Below, piece after piece: positions 9,937-20,085 of a stretch of DNA of 64,000 bases. Position numbers and translations under genes: made by a program. The DNA lies in assembly GCF_900101625.1 (NCBI RefSeq), contig NZ_FMYZ01000002.1, forward strand, positions 372,001-436,000, given 5' to 3'. Below the pieces are notes generated by a model. The model did no database searches, had not been told where the DNA came from, and was given only the letters and a program-made list of their open reading frames with translations. Origin of the DNA: Cupriavidus sp. YR651 (GTDB lineage Bacteria > Pseudomonadota > Gammaproteobacteria > Burkholderiales > Burkholderiaceae). Within the stretch, counting starts at the first letter, position 1, and every line of letters begins with the position of its first letter.

Positions 9937-10779
9937 ATGCGTTCAAACGTACATCAGGGCCATGTGGCCCGCAAACGATTCGGTCAGAATTTTCTGGTCG
10001 ACGACAGCATCATCCACGGCATCGTCAACGCCATCGATCCGCAGCCTGACGACATCCTGGTCGAGATCGGGCCGGGCCTCGGGGCGTTGACCGATCCGCT
10101 GCTGGAGCGCCTGCCGCAGATGCAGGTGGTGGAGCTGGACCGCGATCTCGTGGAACGGCTGCGCCGCCGCTACAGCGACCGCCTGATCGTGCATGCCGGC
10201 GACGCCCTCGCGTTCGACTTCGGCAAGCTGCAGGAGTCCGGCCGTGCGCTGCGCATCGTCGGCAACCTGCCCTACAACATTTCCAGCCCGCTGCTGTTCC
10301 ACCTGATGGCGTTCGCGGACCATGTGCGCGACCAGCACTTCATGCTGCAGAAGGAAGTGGTGGAACGCATGGTGGCCGAGCCCGGCAGCAAGGCGTTCGG
10401 GCGACTGTCGATCATGCTGCAGGTCCGCTACCACATGGAGCACGTGCTGGACGTGCCGCCGGGTTCGTTCAACCCGCCGCCGAAGGTGGATTCCGCGGTC
10501 GTGCGCATGATCCCGTGGCCGCGCACCGAGGATGGCCGCCTGCGCTCGCCGTATCCCGGCTGCGATACCGGCGTGCTGGGCGACGTGGTGGCAGCTGCGT
10601 TTTCGCAGCGCCGCAAGGTGCTCCGCAACACCTTGTCGTTCCTGCGCGACCAGGTCGATTTCGACGCCCTTGGGTTTGACCTGGGCCGCCGCGCGGAGGA
10701 AGTCCCCGTGGCCGAATATGTCGAACTCGCCCGACTGGTCGGCGAAGGCGCCGCGCCGCGTGCGCGCGGCACGGCCTGA
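9937..10779 (+). CDS. rsmA: 16S rRNA (A1518/A1519-N6,N6)-dimethyltransferase RsmA
   Basis: A 280-residue SAM-dependent methyltransferase that dimethylates two adjacent adenosines in the 3' helix of 16S rRNA. Visible motifs are [10 protein letters not shown] at the N-terminus, motif [15 protein letters not shown] and the catalytic [12 protein letters not shown]. The ATG at 9937 gives the standard start ([19 protein letters not shown]). It is the last gene of the lptD-surA-pdxA-rsmA run, 17 bp after pdxA. Confidence 0.95.
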   Translation: MRSNVHQGHVARKRFGQNFLVDDSIIHGIVNAIDPQPDDILVEIGPGLGALTDPLLERLPQMQVVELDRDLVERLRRRYSDRLIVHAGDALAFDFGKLQESGRALRIVGNLPYNISSPLLFHLMAFADHVRDQHFMLQKEVVERMVAEPGSKAFGRLSIMLQVRYHMEHVLDVPPGSFNPPPKVDSAVVRMIPWPRTEDGRLRSPYPGCDTGVLGDVVAAAFSQRRKVLRNTLSFLRDQVDFDALGFDLGRRAEEVPVAEYVELARLVGEGAAPRARGTA

Positions 10780-10825
10780 CCGCACCAACCTTATTCCGAA
10801 ATATCCTGAAGTCTCAGTGACGCAC

Positions 10826-11860
10826 ATGACCGCCAATACGCAAACCGATACGCGTCCCGTCATCCTGACGGGTGACCGTCCCACCGGCCCGCTCCACCTG
10901 GGCCACTACGTCGGCTCGCTCAAGAGCCGCGTATCCCTGCAGGACTCGCACAAGCAATATCTGCTGCTGGCGGACACGCAGGCCATGACCGACAACGCGC
11001 ACGATCCGGACAAGGTCCGCCGCAACGTGCTCGAAGTGGCGCTGGACTACCTCGCCGTGGGCATCGACCCCGCCAAGACCACCATCACCGTGCAGTCGCA
11101 CCTGCCGGCGCTGGCGGAGCTGACGCTGATGTATCTGAACTTCGTCACGGTGTCGCGCCTGGAGCGCAACCCGACGATCAAGGAAGAAATCCAGGCGCGC
11201 GGCTTTGGCCGCGACATCCCGGCTGGCTTCCTGTGCTACCCGGCGTCGCAGGCCGCGGACATCACCGCCTTCAAGGCCGTGCTGGTGCCGGTGGGCGAGG
11301 ATCAGGCGCCCCTGATCGAACAGACGAACGAGATCGTGCGCCGTATCAACCACCAGGTGGGCCGTGACGTGCTGCCGGAGGCCACCGCGCTGATCCCGAA
11401 GCATGGCCGCCTGCCGGGCGTGGACGGCAAGGCCAAGATGAGCAAGTCGCAGGGCAACGCGATTTCGCTGGGCGCTTCGCCGGAGCAGATCAAGGCGGCG
11501 GTGCACAGCATGTACACCGATCCGAACCACCTCAAGGTGTCCGACCCGGGGCAGGTGGAAGGCAACATGGTGTTCACTTACCTGGACGCGTTCGATCCGA
11601 ACGTGGAGGAAGTGACGGCGCTGAAGGAACACTATCGCCGCGGCGGCCTGGGCGACATGGTGCTCAAGCGTCGTGTGGAAGGGCTCCTGCAGGATCTGCT
11701 GCAGCCGATCCGCGAGCGCCGCGAGCAACTGGCGAAGGACCCGGGCTATGTGTTCGACATCCTGAAGAAGGGCACCGCCGAAGCGCGCGAGATCACCCAG
11801 CAGACGCTGGAGGAAGTGCGCGCCGCGCTGGGCATGTTCTCGTTCGAAGCACGCCAGTAA
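10826..11860 (+). CDS. trpS: Tryptophanyl-tRNA synthetase
   Basis: A 344-residue class I aminoacyl-tRNA synthetase. The HIGH-like motif is PLHLGHYVGSL and the KMSKS motif appears as KAKMSKSQGN. The length fits bacterial TrpRS (about 330). ATG at 10826 is preferred; an upstream in-frame GTG at 10817 would add three residues. The gene begins 46 bp after rsmA and may have its own promoter. Confidence 0.95.
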   Translation: MTANTQTDTRPVILTGDRPTGPLHLGHYVGSLKSRVSLQDSHKQYLLLADTQAMTDNAHDPDKVRRNVLEVALDYLAVGIDPAKTTITVQSHLPALAELTLMYLNFVTVSRLERNPTIKEEIQARGFGRDIPAGFLCYPASQAADITAFKAVLVPVGEDQAPLIEQTNEIVRRINHQVGRDVLPEATALIPKHGRLPGVDGKAKMSKSQGNAISLGASPEQIKAAVHSMYTDPNHLKVSDPGQVEGNMVFTYLDAFDPNVEEVTALKEHYRRGGLGDMVLKRRVEGLLQDLLQPIRERREQLAKDPGYVFDILKKGTAEAREITQQTLEEVRAALGMFSFEARQ

Positions 11861-11942
11861 GACGCCACGCCGGCTTTCCTCTCCCGAGCGCGGAAGAGGA
11901 AGCCCGCGGCAAGCAGGCGCCGCCCCGCAGGGCGGCTGCCTT

Positions 11943-12056
11943 AGAGGTTGTTTCAAAATGAAGCGAAGCGGTCCTGGCTAGGCGCGCGGCCGCAGACAGT
12001 ACAACTAGTACGGCAAGGCCGCGCAACGACGCCAGGATCGTTTTGAGGCGACCTCT
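11943..12056. repeat. 114-bp inverted-repeat element (REP/MITE-like), full copy
   Basis: The left end AGAGGTTGTTTCAAAA and the inverted right end AGAGGTCGCCTCAAAA agree at 13 of 16 positions. Internal arms continue the symmetry: CGGTCCTGGC against GCCAGGATCG, and GCGCGGCC against GGCCGCGC, around a centre near ACTAGT. The whole element can fold into one long imperfect hairpin. It abuts the stop codon of the downstream minus-strand EamA gene and could end transcription of trpS and of that gene. A deleted copy lies at 22705-22752. Confidence 0.75.
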
Positions 12057-12961
12057 CAAGCCTTGCGATTCACCAGCACGATCCCCAGCAGCACCAGCAC
12101 GGCCGCCACGGCAAACCGCATGCCGACGGCATCGTGCATCAGCACCACGCCAAAGGCCACGCCGAACAGCGGCGTCAGGAACGAAAACACCGACAGGCGC
12201 GACGCCAGGTACTGACGCAGCAGCCAGAACCACGTCAGGTAGCTGGCAAATGCGATCAGCACGGACTGGTAGAACAGGCTCGCGAGCACCAGGCTGTTCA
12301 CTTCCACGCGTGCGGCCTGGCCGGCAGCCAGCGCCATCGCCAGCAGCAATACCGCCGACACCGCCAGTTGATAGAGCAGCGTCTTGCTGGCCGGCGCGCT
12401 CGACAGCTTGCTGCCGCGCACCACAATCGTCGTGGCCGCCCACAGCGCGCCCGCCAGGATGCCGAGGCCATCGCCCACCAGCGTGCTGCCATGCGCGGAA
12501 GGCGACACGATGCCATCCGCGAACGCCAGCGCCATGCCGCAGAATGCCAGGACCACGCCGAACCACTGGCCGCGTTGCAGATGCTCGCCCGGCACGAATA
12601 CGTGCAGGCCCAGTGCCGTGAAGATCGGCGCCGTGTAGAGAAACACCGCCATGCGCGATGCCGTGGTGTGGCCGAGCCCGACAAAGATGCAGAAGAACTC
12701 GGCACCGAACAGCAGTCCGGCCACCAGGCCCGGGCGCAACGTCCCGTCGCGCTGCCAGAGCGGGGTGCCGCGCCACGCGGCAAAGCCAAAGACGAGCAAT
12801 GCCGCCACGGCGGAGCGGACGCCCGCCTGCAGCACCGCACCCATCAGCGGCGCGGTGACCTTGATGACCACCTGCTGGAGTCCCCACGCGGCGCACAGCA
12901 ACACCATCAGGCCGATGGCGGTACCGTCCAGCGGACGCCGCGTGATGCTTTGCGCGCTCAT
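12056..12961 (-). CDS. EamA/DMT-family transporter
   Basis: A 301-residue inner membrane protein with about ten transmembrane segments arranged as two EamA repeats, starting MSAQSITRRPLDGTAIGLMVLLCAAWG. The AAWG motif in TM1 and LYTAPIFTALG are typical of drug/metabolite exporters. The substrate cannot be deduced. It starts 11 bp after the gloA stop, suggesting co-transcription. The stop codon touches the end of the inverted-repeat element. Confidence 0.9.
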   Translation of the reverse strand: MSAQSITRRPLDGTAIGLMVLLCAAWGLQQVVIKVTAPLMGAVLQAGVRSAVAALLVFGFAAWRGTPLWQRDGTLRPGLVAGLLFGAEFFCIFVGLGHTTASRMAVFLYTAPIFTALGLHVFVPGEHLQRGQWFGVVLAFCGMALAFADGIVSPSAHGSTLVGDGLGILAGALWAATTIVVRGSKLSSAPASKTLLYQLAVSAVLLLAMALAAGQAARVEVNSLVLASLFYQSVLIAFASYLTWFWLLRQYLASRLSVFSFLTPLFGVAFGVVLMHDAVGMRFAVAAVLVLLGIVLVNRKA

Positions 12962-12972
12962 CGCTGCGTCGC

Positions 12973-13380
12973 TTACGGACGCGCGGCGTCGCGCGTGGTG
13001 TGGCGCTCGATGAGTTCGATCTTGTAGCCGTCCGGGTCTTCGACGAATGCAATCACCGTGGTGCCGCCCTTGACCGGGCCGGCCTCGCGCGTGACCTTGC
13101 CGCCAGCGGCGCGGATACGGTCGCAGGCCGCGGCCGCATTGTCCGTTTCCAGCGCGATGTGACCATAGGCAGTGCCCAGGTCGTATTGGTCCACGCCGTA
13201 GTTGTAGGTGAGTTCGAGGACCGCGGTCTCGCTCTCGGGGCCATAGCCGACAAAGGCCAGGCGGTACTTGTATTCGGGATTGTCGCTCTCGCGCAGCAGC
13301 GTCATGCCCAGCACGCGCGTGTAGAAGTCGATGGAGCGCTGGTAGTCGCCAACGCGGAGCATGGTGTGGAGGAGTCGCAT
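12973..13380 (-). CDS. gloA: Lactoylglutathione lyase (glyoxalase I)
   Basis: A 135-residue vicinal oxygen chelate protein converting the methylglyoxal-glutathione hemithioacetal to S-lactoylglutathione. The N-terminus [26 protein letters not shown] is characteristic. The metal ligands expected for the Ni-type E. coli enzyme are visible: His5, Glu in [11 protein letters not shown], His in AYGHIALE and Glu in YKIELIER. The length equals E. coli GloA. It is followed by the EamA transporter on the same strand. Confidence 0.95.
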   Translation of the reverse strand: MRLLHTMLRVGDYQRSIDFYTRVLGMTLLRESDNPEYKYRLAFVGYGPESETAVLELTYNYGVDQYDLGTAYGHIALETDNAAAACDRIRAAGGKVTREAGPVKGGTTVIAFVEDPDGYKIELIERHTTRDAARP

Positions 13381-13541
13381 GGGGCCTTCTTCTCGTGGAT
13401 GTTGTCACTGCAGAGGCCGCCATTTTAGACCTCTTGCCGGACATGCGCCGCTTGCATGCCACCCGCACGCCTCCCACACTCCGCAAACGCGCCCGGCCAG
13501 CGCCGGACCAGTGCGGGCAGGCGTGGCCAGGACCGCGCCGG

Positions 13542-14426
13542 CTAGAACGTCGGCAGCAGCTCGGGCGGATGCGCGCGCAGTTGCGCGCGGGCGTCGCGGA
13601 ACTCGGGGAAGATCGACTCCACGGTTTCCCAGAAGCGCGGGCCGTGGTTCATTTCCTTCAGGTGGGCCAGTTCATGCGCGGCCACATAGTCGATCATCGA
13701 CAGCGGGAAATGCATCAGCCGCCAGTTCAGGCGGATCTTGCCGTCGGCCGTGCAACTGCCCCAGCGCGTGGCGGCGGAGGTCAGCGCAAAGCCGGTGTGC
13801 CGCACGCCCAGCTTGTCGGCATAGATCTCGAGCCGCTCGACCAGCAGGCGGCGGGCCTGGTGCTGCAGCCAGCCCTGCACGCGATCCTTGATCTGCTGCT
13901 CGTCGGCGTGCGTGGGCAGCGCCAGGTGCAGCACGCGCGTATCGGCATCGAACAGCAGCGCGCCGGCGGGCGATTCCAGCTGGAGCGTGATCGGCTTGCC
14001 AAGGAACGGCAGGCTTGCGCCTTCGCGCCACTGCACGGTGGGCAGTACCCGACGCGCTTCGCGGTGCCGCCATTCGCCCAGCTTGTTGAAGATCCAGCGC
14101 TGTTTTTCGAGGATGGCCGCTTCGACATCGGCCAGCGTCACCCAGCGCGGTGCGGTAATGGACAGGCCGCGGTCATCGACGGTAAAGCCGATGGTCCGCC
14201 GCGACGACCGCTTGAGCGTGTAGTGCAGCGTGCGTTCCCCCACGTGCAGGGCTCGGGCATTGGGCTGCGCGGGCGGCCACGCCAGGATCTCGGGCGACAG
14301 CGTCTCGCCGGGGGGCGCCAGCAGGGCCGCGTCCTTGGGGGACTCGGCGGCCGCGGCGGATGACTCCGCCAGCGGCAGCTCCAACTGGGCACCGGGCGTG
14401 TCGGGGACGGGACGCAGCAGCTTCAT
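13542..14426 (-). CDS. YgjP/WLM-type zinc metallopeptidase (M48-like, DUF45)
   Basis: A 294-residue protein with a variable N-terminal ~90 residues and a DUF45 domain. The zinc site is YVAAHELAHLKEMNHGPRFW, an HExxH motif with a downstream His. The TRWGSC motif before it is typical of the YgjP family. The biological role is not established. The ATG overlaps the plsC stop (ATGA), so it is coupled to plsC in the gmhB-plsC group. Confidence 0.9.
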   Translation of the reverse strand: MKLLRPVPDTPGAQLELPLAESSAAAAESPKDAALLAPPGETLSPEILAWPPAQPNARALHVGERTLHYTLKRSSRRTIGFTVDDRGLSITAPRWVTLADVEAAILEKQRWIFNKLGEWRHREARRVLPTVQWREGASLPFLGKPITLQLESPAGALLFDADTRVLHLALPTHADEQQIKDRVQGWLQHQARRLLVERLEIYADKLGVRHTGFALTSAATRWGSCTADGKIRLNWRLMHFPLSMIDYVAAHELAHLKEMNHGPRFWETVESIFPEFRDARAQLRAHPPELLPTF

Positions 14427-15184
14427 GCGGCGGCCCGGTGCGCTGTGCTGCGATAGCTGTCCGGGTCGATGCGGCGCATTTCGGCCTCGATCCAGATGGC
14501 AACTTCCTGGTTCAGCTGGTCGGCGGTCTTGTTGGCCGACGAAACCGGCTGGCCGATCGAAATCGTCACCATGCCCGGATACTTCATGAATGAATTGCGC
14601 GGCCAGAGGCGGCCCGAGTTGACGGCCATGGGGATGACCCAGGCGCCCGTCTCGACGGCCAGGCGCGCACCGCCGCTCTTGTAACGGGGGTGTTCCAGGC
14701 CGGAGGGCGTGCGGGTGCCTTCGGGGAACATGATGATCCACGCGCCTTCGGCCAGGCGTTCACGGCCCTGGCGCGCAGCCGACGCAAACGCCCGCGTGCC
14801 TTCCTTGCGGTTGATGTGGACCATCTTGAGCATGCCCAGCGCCCAGCCGAAGAACGGCACCAGGAGCAGCTCGCGCTTGAACACGAAGCACAGCGGCTTG
14901 GGCATCAGCGCCACGTAGGCGACGGTTTCCCATGCCGACTGGTGCTTGGAGAGCAGCACCACCGGCTTGTCGAGCATGCCGTCGAAGTGTTCGGCCCCTT
15001 CGATGCGGTAGCGGATGCCGCAGATCCCGCGCGCCGCCCAGATCACGAGTCGGGTCCAGCCGCGCACGAAGCGGAAACGGCGCTCGGCGCTCATGAAAGG
15101 AAAGACGATAAAGCAGGCGCACGCGTACGGCGGCGTCAGAACCAGCAGGTATAGCGAGAGCAGCAGGGAACGGATAAAAGTCAT
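14423..15184 (-). CDS. plsC: 1-acyl-sn-glycerol-3-phosphate acyltransferase PlsC
   Basis: A 253-residue membrane-associated acyltransferase that makes phosphatidic acid from lysophosphatidate. The N-terminal membrane helix is FIRSLLLSLYLLVLTPPYA. The catalytic motif is LSKHQSAWET (HX4E rather than the more usual HX4D), and the substrate-binding block IIMFPEGTRTP is intact. The start at MTFIRSLL lies 17 bp after gmhB. The gmhB-plsC neighbourhood is widespread in proteobacteria and links LPS heptose and phospholipid synthesis. Confidence 0.93.
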   Translation of the reverse strand: MTFIRSLLLSLYLLVLTPPYACACFIVFPFMSAERRFRFVRGWTRLVIWAARGICGIRYRIEGAEHFDGMLDKPVVLLSKHQSAWETVAYVALMPKPLCFVFKRELLLVPFFGWALGMLKMVHINRKEGTRAFASAARQGRERLAEGAWIIMFPEGTRTPSGLEHPRYKSGGARLAVETGAWVIPMAVNSGRLWPRNSFMKYPGMVTISIGQPVSSANKTADQLNQEVAIWIEAEMRRIDPDSYRSTAHRAAA

Positions 15185-15201
15185 CGGGGGCGACAGGTAA
15201 A

Positions 15202-15780
15202 TCAGGGGGCGGGCGACTTGTGCGCGTGATCGCCTGCAATCAGCCATTGTGCAAAGGCGGCCAGGTCGTCGTGGACGCGTGTGCCGGCGGGCAGGCCGCC
15301 TTTCGCCAGCGTCTTTGCGCCCTTGCCGGTGCGGACCAGGTGCGGAATGCAGCCCACCGCCACACCTGCCTCCAGGTCGCGCAGCGAATCGCCGACGACC
15401 GGCACGGCACGCAGTTCGACACCGAAGCGCTCGCCGATCTGCTCGAACAAGCCCGGCTTCGGCTTGCGGCAGTCGCAGTTGTCCGCCGCCGTGTGGGGGC
15501 AGAAGAACACCGCTTCCACACGGCCGCCCAGGTTGGCCAGCGCCTTGTACATCTTCTCGTGCATGGCGTTGAGCGCGCTCATCTCGAACAGGCCGCGGCC
15601 GATGCCCGACTGGTTGCTGGCGATCACCACGCGGTAGCCGGCCTGATTCAGCGTGGCGATGGCCTCCAGGCTGCCCGTGATGGGCACCCATTCATCGGGC
15701 GTCTTGATGAAATGGTCGCTGTCGAGGTTGACCACCCCGTCGCGATCGAGGATGACAAACTTGGGCTGGGACTGTGGCAT
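15202..15780 (-). CDS. gmhB: D-glycero-beta-D-manno-heptose 1,7-bisphosphate 7-phosphatase
   Basis: A 192-residue HAD phosphatase of ADP-heptose synthesis for the LPS inner core. The nucleophile motif VILDRDGVVNLDSD, the HAD motif II Thr/Ser region VVIASNQSGIGRG and the zinc-binding loop CPHTAADNCDCRKPKPGL (four ligands) are all present. It lies between glyS and plsC. Confidence 0.95.
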   Translation of the reverse strand: MPQSQPKFVILDRDGVVNLDSDHFIKTPDEWVPITGSLEAIATLNQAGYRVVIASNQSGIGRGLFEMSALNAMHEKMYKALANLGGRVEAVFFCPHTAADNCDCRKPKPGLFEQIGERFGVELRAVPVVGDSLRDLEAGVAVGCIPHLVRTGKGAKTLAKGGLPAGTRVHDDLAAFAQWLIAGDHAHKSPAP

Positions 15781-15810
15781 GGGGGCGCTCCGGTTCGGGC
15801 AGGCTGTTGA

Positions 15811-17934
15811 CTACGCCGCCAGCTTGGAGATGTCCGCGACGCGGTTGGCCAGGCCGTGCAGCGTGGACAGCAGGGCCAGGCGGTTGGCGCGCAGCCGCGC
15901 GTCTTCGGCCATCACCATCACGTCGTTGAAGAACTGATCCACGGCGTCGCGCAGTTGTGCCAGGTCGCGCAGCGCGCCAGTGAAATCGCCGTCGGAGAAG
16001 GCAGCTTCCACACCCGGTCGCACGCGCTCGATGGCGCCGTGCAGCGTGCTTTCCGCCGCTTCCTGGAACAGTGCCGGATCGACGTTGCCGATGGCCTCGT
16101 CGGTCTTGCGCAGGATGTTGGTGATGCGCTTGTTGGCGGCGGCGAGGGCCTCGGCTTCCGGCAGCGCGGCAAACGTACGCACGGCTTCCATGCGGCCCAG
16201 GATGTCGTGCAGCGTCTGCGGGCGCAGGCTGACCACGGCCTCGACTTCATTGGTCGTATAGCCCTTGTCCTTCAGGTAGCCGCGCACGCGGTCGTACAGG
16301 AAGTCGGTGATGGCCTCCTGCGACGGCTTGACAGCGGCAATGCCGGCGAATGCCCGACCGGTCAGGGCCAGCAACGTGTCCAGCGACAGCGCCAGCGGCT
16401 TTTCGATCAGCATGCGCAGGATGCCCAGCGCATGGCGGCGCAGCGCGAACGGGTCCTTTTCGCCGGTCGGCTGCAGGCCGATGCCCCAGATGCCGACCAG
16501 CGTTTCCAGCTTGTCGGCCAGCGCCACGGCGGTGCTCACGGCGCCTTCAGGCAACGCGTCGCCGGCAAAGCGGGGGCGGTAGTGCTCGGAACAGGCCAGC
16601 GCGACGTCGTCGGCTTCATCGTCATGACGGGCGTAGTACGTGCCCATCGTGCCCTGCAGCTCGGGAAACTCGCCGACCATGTCGGTCAGCAGGTCGGCCT
16701 TGGCCAGTTCGGCGCCGCGCATCGCGGCGGCCTTGTCAACGGACACGCCGGCGGCGTTCATCGCGTCGGCGATATGGCCGGCGATCTGCTGCAGGCGCTG
16801 CACGCGGTCAAGCTGGCTGCCAATCTTGTTGTGGTAGACCACGTTGCCCAGCTGCGGCACGCGCGAGGCCAGCGTCTTCTTGCGGTCCTGGTCGAAGAAG
16901 AACTTGGCGTCGGCCAGGCGCGGGCGCACCACGCGCTCGTTGCCGGTGATGATCGACTGCGGCGTGTCGGTGGCCAGGTTCGAGACGATCAGGAAGCGGT
17001 TGCGCAGGTGGCCGGCGGCGTCGGTCAGTGCGAAGTACTTCTGGTTGGTCTGCATTGTCAGGATCAGGCACTCCTGCGGGACGGCCAGGAACGCTTCCTC
17101 GAAGTGGCAGGCATAGACCACGGGCCATTCCACCAGCGAGTTCACTTCGTCGAGCAGCGCGTCCGGCATGACGACCTGGTCGGCGCCCGCTTCCCGGAGC
17201 AGCGCGGCGCGGATGCGCTCGCGGCGTTCCGCATAGCTCGTGATGACGCGGCCCTGGCTTTCGAGCAGGCTGGCGTATTCGGTGGCATGCGGCACCTCGA
17301 TCGTGCCGTGCGACAGGAAACGGTGACCCTGCGTCACGTTGCTGGCCGCAAGGCCCAGCACGGATACCGGCACGATCTCCGCGCCGTGCAGCGCGATCAG
17401 GCTGTGCGCCGGGCGCACGAAGTGCACCGTGGTGCCGTCCGGCCGCTGGTAGCTCATCAGCTTCGGGATCGGCAGCTTTGCCAGCGTGTCGTCCAGCGCG
17501 GCCTGCAGGCCGTCGGCCAGGGTGGCGCCGCGGGCGGTGTAGCGATAGAAGAACGCGTCGGCCTTGCCATCGGAGGCACGCTCCAGCGTCTGCCAGTCGA
17601 TCTCGGTCACGCCGACGGACTTGGCCAGCGCGGCCAGCTTCTTGGCCAGCGGAGCGGTCGGGGCGCCGTTGGCGTCCAGGGCGACGGTCAGGGGCAGGAC
17701 CTTCTCGCGCTGCTCGCGGTCCGGTGCGCCGTGGCGCACGCCGGTCACCAGCGCGGCCAGGCGGCGCGGCGTGGCGAACGGCGTCACCGTCGCGCCGGCC
17801 TCCAGCAGGTCGCGGGCGCCGAGGCCGTCAAGGAGGCCCTGCGCGAAGGACTCGCCCAGGCGGGCGAGGGCCTTGGGCGGCAGCTCTTCGGTGAACAGTT
17901 CGATCAGCAGCGAGTCGGTGATGGGTTGCGACAT
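15811..17934 (-). CDS. glyS: Glycyl-tRNA synthetase beta subunit
   Basis: A 707-residue beta chain of the tetrameric bacterial GlyRS, containing the tRNA-binding and anticodon-binding DALR-like region at the C-terminus. The N-terminal [22 protein letters not shown] is diagnostic. The order glyQ, a secreted hypothetical gene, glyS means an unrelated gene is inserted between the two synthetase subunit genes, a layout seen in several Burkholderiales. Confidence 0.96.
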   Translation of the reverse strand: MSQPITDSLLIELFTEELPPKALARLGESFAQGLLDGLGARDLLEAGATVTPFATPRRLAALVTGVRHGAPDREQREKVLPLTVALDANGAPTAPLAKKLAALAKSVGVTEIDWQTLERASDGKADAFFYRYTARGATLADGLQAALDDTLAKLPIPKLMSYQRPDGTTVHFVRPAHSLIALHGAEIVPVSVLGLAASNVTQGHRFLSHGTIEVPHATEYASLLESQGRVITSYAERRERIRAALLREAGADQVVMPDALLDEVNSLVEWPVVYACHFEEAFLAVPQECLILTMQTNQKYFALTDAAGHLRNRFLIVSNLATDTPQSIITGNERVVRPRLADAKFFFDQDRKKTLASRVPQLGNVVYHNKIGSQLDRVQRLQQIAGHIADAMNAAGVSVDKAAAMRGAELAKADLLTDMVGEFPELQGTMGTYYARHDDEADDVALACSEHYRPRFAGDALPEGAVSTAVALADKLETLVGIWGIGLQPTGEKDPFALRRHALGILRMLIEKPLALSLDTLLALTGRAFAGIAAVKPSQEAITDFLYDRVRGYLKDKGYTTNEVEAVVSLRPQTLHDILGRMEAVRTFAALPEAEALAAANKRITNILRKTDEAIGNVDPALFQEAAESTLHGAIERVRPGVEAAFSDGDFTGALRDLAQLRDAVDQFFNDVMVMAEDARLRANRLALLSTLHGLANRVADISKLAA

Positions 17935-17968
17935 GAATCGTATCCAGCAGGTATGAGTGCGCGCGCTG

Positions 17969-18573
17969 TCAGCAGCGCGGCGCGAGATTGGGTTCTACGC
18001 CAGACAGCAGCCACAGGCCGTTCTGCTGGCGGAATTGCAGCGTGGTGTAGGCGCATTGCGCCGCCACGCCGGAGGCGCCGCGGCTGCCTGCGGCCGGGAA
18101 GCGCGCGTCGATCCGCTGCGCACGACGGTCATAGCGGATCTCGTCGATGCGGCCGCCGATCCAGAAATCGATCTTCGGCGGCAACTGGGTGGCCGAGTAG
18201 TACATGCGCACCGTGCGGCGCGAGCGGCCGTTGCGGTCTTCCCACTCGGCCCACTGCAGCGGGTAGCGGATGGCGCTTTCATAGGCGCGCAACGGCACGC
18301 GATGCCAGCCCAGATCACGCGATCCGGACAGGTCGCACGAGAAGGAGCGCACCAGCTGCGTCCACTGGTCCACGGCATTGAGCGACGGGCGCCAGTGGCG
18401 CGCGATGGCCTGCTGCAGTGCCTGCGGATCGGCCTCGCAGATATTGGACAGTTCCGCGGGCAGGTACAGCGCCTGCGGGGTGGGCGGTGTCGCCGTACGC
18501 GCCGCGGCGGCACTGCCGGCAAACGGCAACGAGGCCAGCGCGGCGAACGCGAGCACGCCGCGCATGCGGGGCA

Positions 18574-18577
<4 letters not shown>
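17969..18577 (-). CDS. Secreted hypothetical protein between glyQ and glyS
   Basis: A 202-residue protein with a signal peptide ([26 protein letters not shown]). The mature part contains [26 protein letters not shown], a Trp/Tyr-rich middle ([26 protein letters not shown]) and two further cysteines near the C-terminus ([14 protein letters not shown]). The start was taken at 18577 because this ATG overlaps the glyQ stop (ATGA). A start 21 bases upstream is possible. No function is recognised; it is probably periplasmic. Confidence 0.8.
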
Positions 18578-19536
<959 letters not shown>

Positions 19537-19895
19537 AGGAAGACGAAAAAAGAAGCTGGCGGGCAAGTGCGCGAGGCGTCTCGCGCCGGGTTTGCCAAAC
19601 CTTGGATTCTATCGGGTTTTTGGGCGTCACCCGCCCGGAAATGGCCGGGAATGGGTCGCCTGGACCGCGGATCGACCGTTCGGAGGTGTTGTCGGCCGGT
19701 GTCGGGCTTTCGCAACGGGTCGGGTAAATCCTGACATGGGTTTCAGAGTCGGCTGATAGGTGCCGATACCATTTTTGTATACAGTGGAACTACGCAGCTG
19801 CTTCAAACGGTGGCCGCGTCCGGACAACCCCTTTCGGGGGGACAACCGCTCAAAACAGGAGTCCGGGAATTCGATAACATTTTTGGGGATTGGTC
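19537..19895. other. Intergenic region between glyQ and the 30-codon ORF
   Basis: This 359-bp gap holds the glyQ upstream region and the leader of the small ORF at 19896. The leader contains a hairpin-forming segment (ACCCCTTTCGGGGGG, about 19827-19841) and an AT-rich stretch (ATTTTTGTATACAG, about 19770-19783) that could be a promoter. No larger credible gene was seen. Confidence 0.4.
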
Positions 19896-19988
19896 ATGAC
19901 GCTGCTTTCTCGCAAACCATATCTTGTCGCCCTGGCCGTGATGGCCGCCGCCGCAGCGGTTTCCGTCGCGACATCGCTCCTGGGTTAA
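19896..19988 (+). CDS. Candidate 30-residue membrane peptide
   Basis: ATG to TAA gives a 30-residue peptide: a basic start (MTLLSRKPYL) followed by an Ala/Val-rich hydrophobic helix (VALAVMAAAAAVSVATSLLG) long enough to span a membrane. A strong intrinsic terminator follows 22 bp after the stop, which supports a dedicated short transcript. A weak purine-rich stretch (GGGGAT) precedes the ATG at about 7 nt. No known family is recognised. It could be a small membrane protein or the coding part of a dual-function RNA. Confidence 0.5.
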   Translation: MTLLSRKPYLVALAVMAAAAAVSVATSLLG

Positions 19989-20009
19989 GCCCCCGGGACG
20001 CATTAAAAA

Positions 20010-20033
20010 ACGGGCCCAACCGGCCCGTTTTTT
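20010..20033 (+). terminator. Intrinsic terminator after the 30-codon ORF
   Basis: Perfect 7-bp stem ACGGGCC/GGCCCGT with a 5-nt loop, followed by a run of T. It is preceded by A residues, so it may also act on the minus strand for lnt. Confidence 0.85.
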
Positions 20034-20085
20034 CGTTTACCTCGCCAACCGCATCGGCGCCAGCCGGCACCGGACCCGGTGGGCC

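Noticed and set aside
15856..18381. An 841-codon plus-strand open frame opposite glyS
   Set aside because: Antisense shadow of glyS; Gln/Arg/His-rich with no domain.
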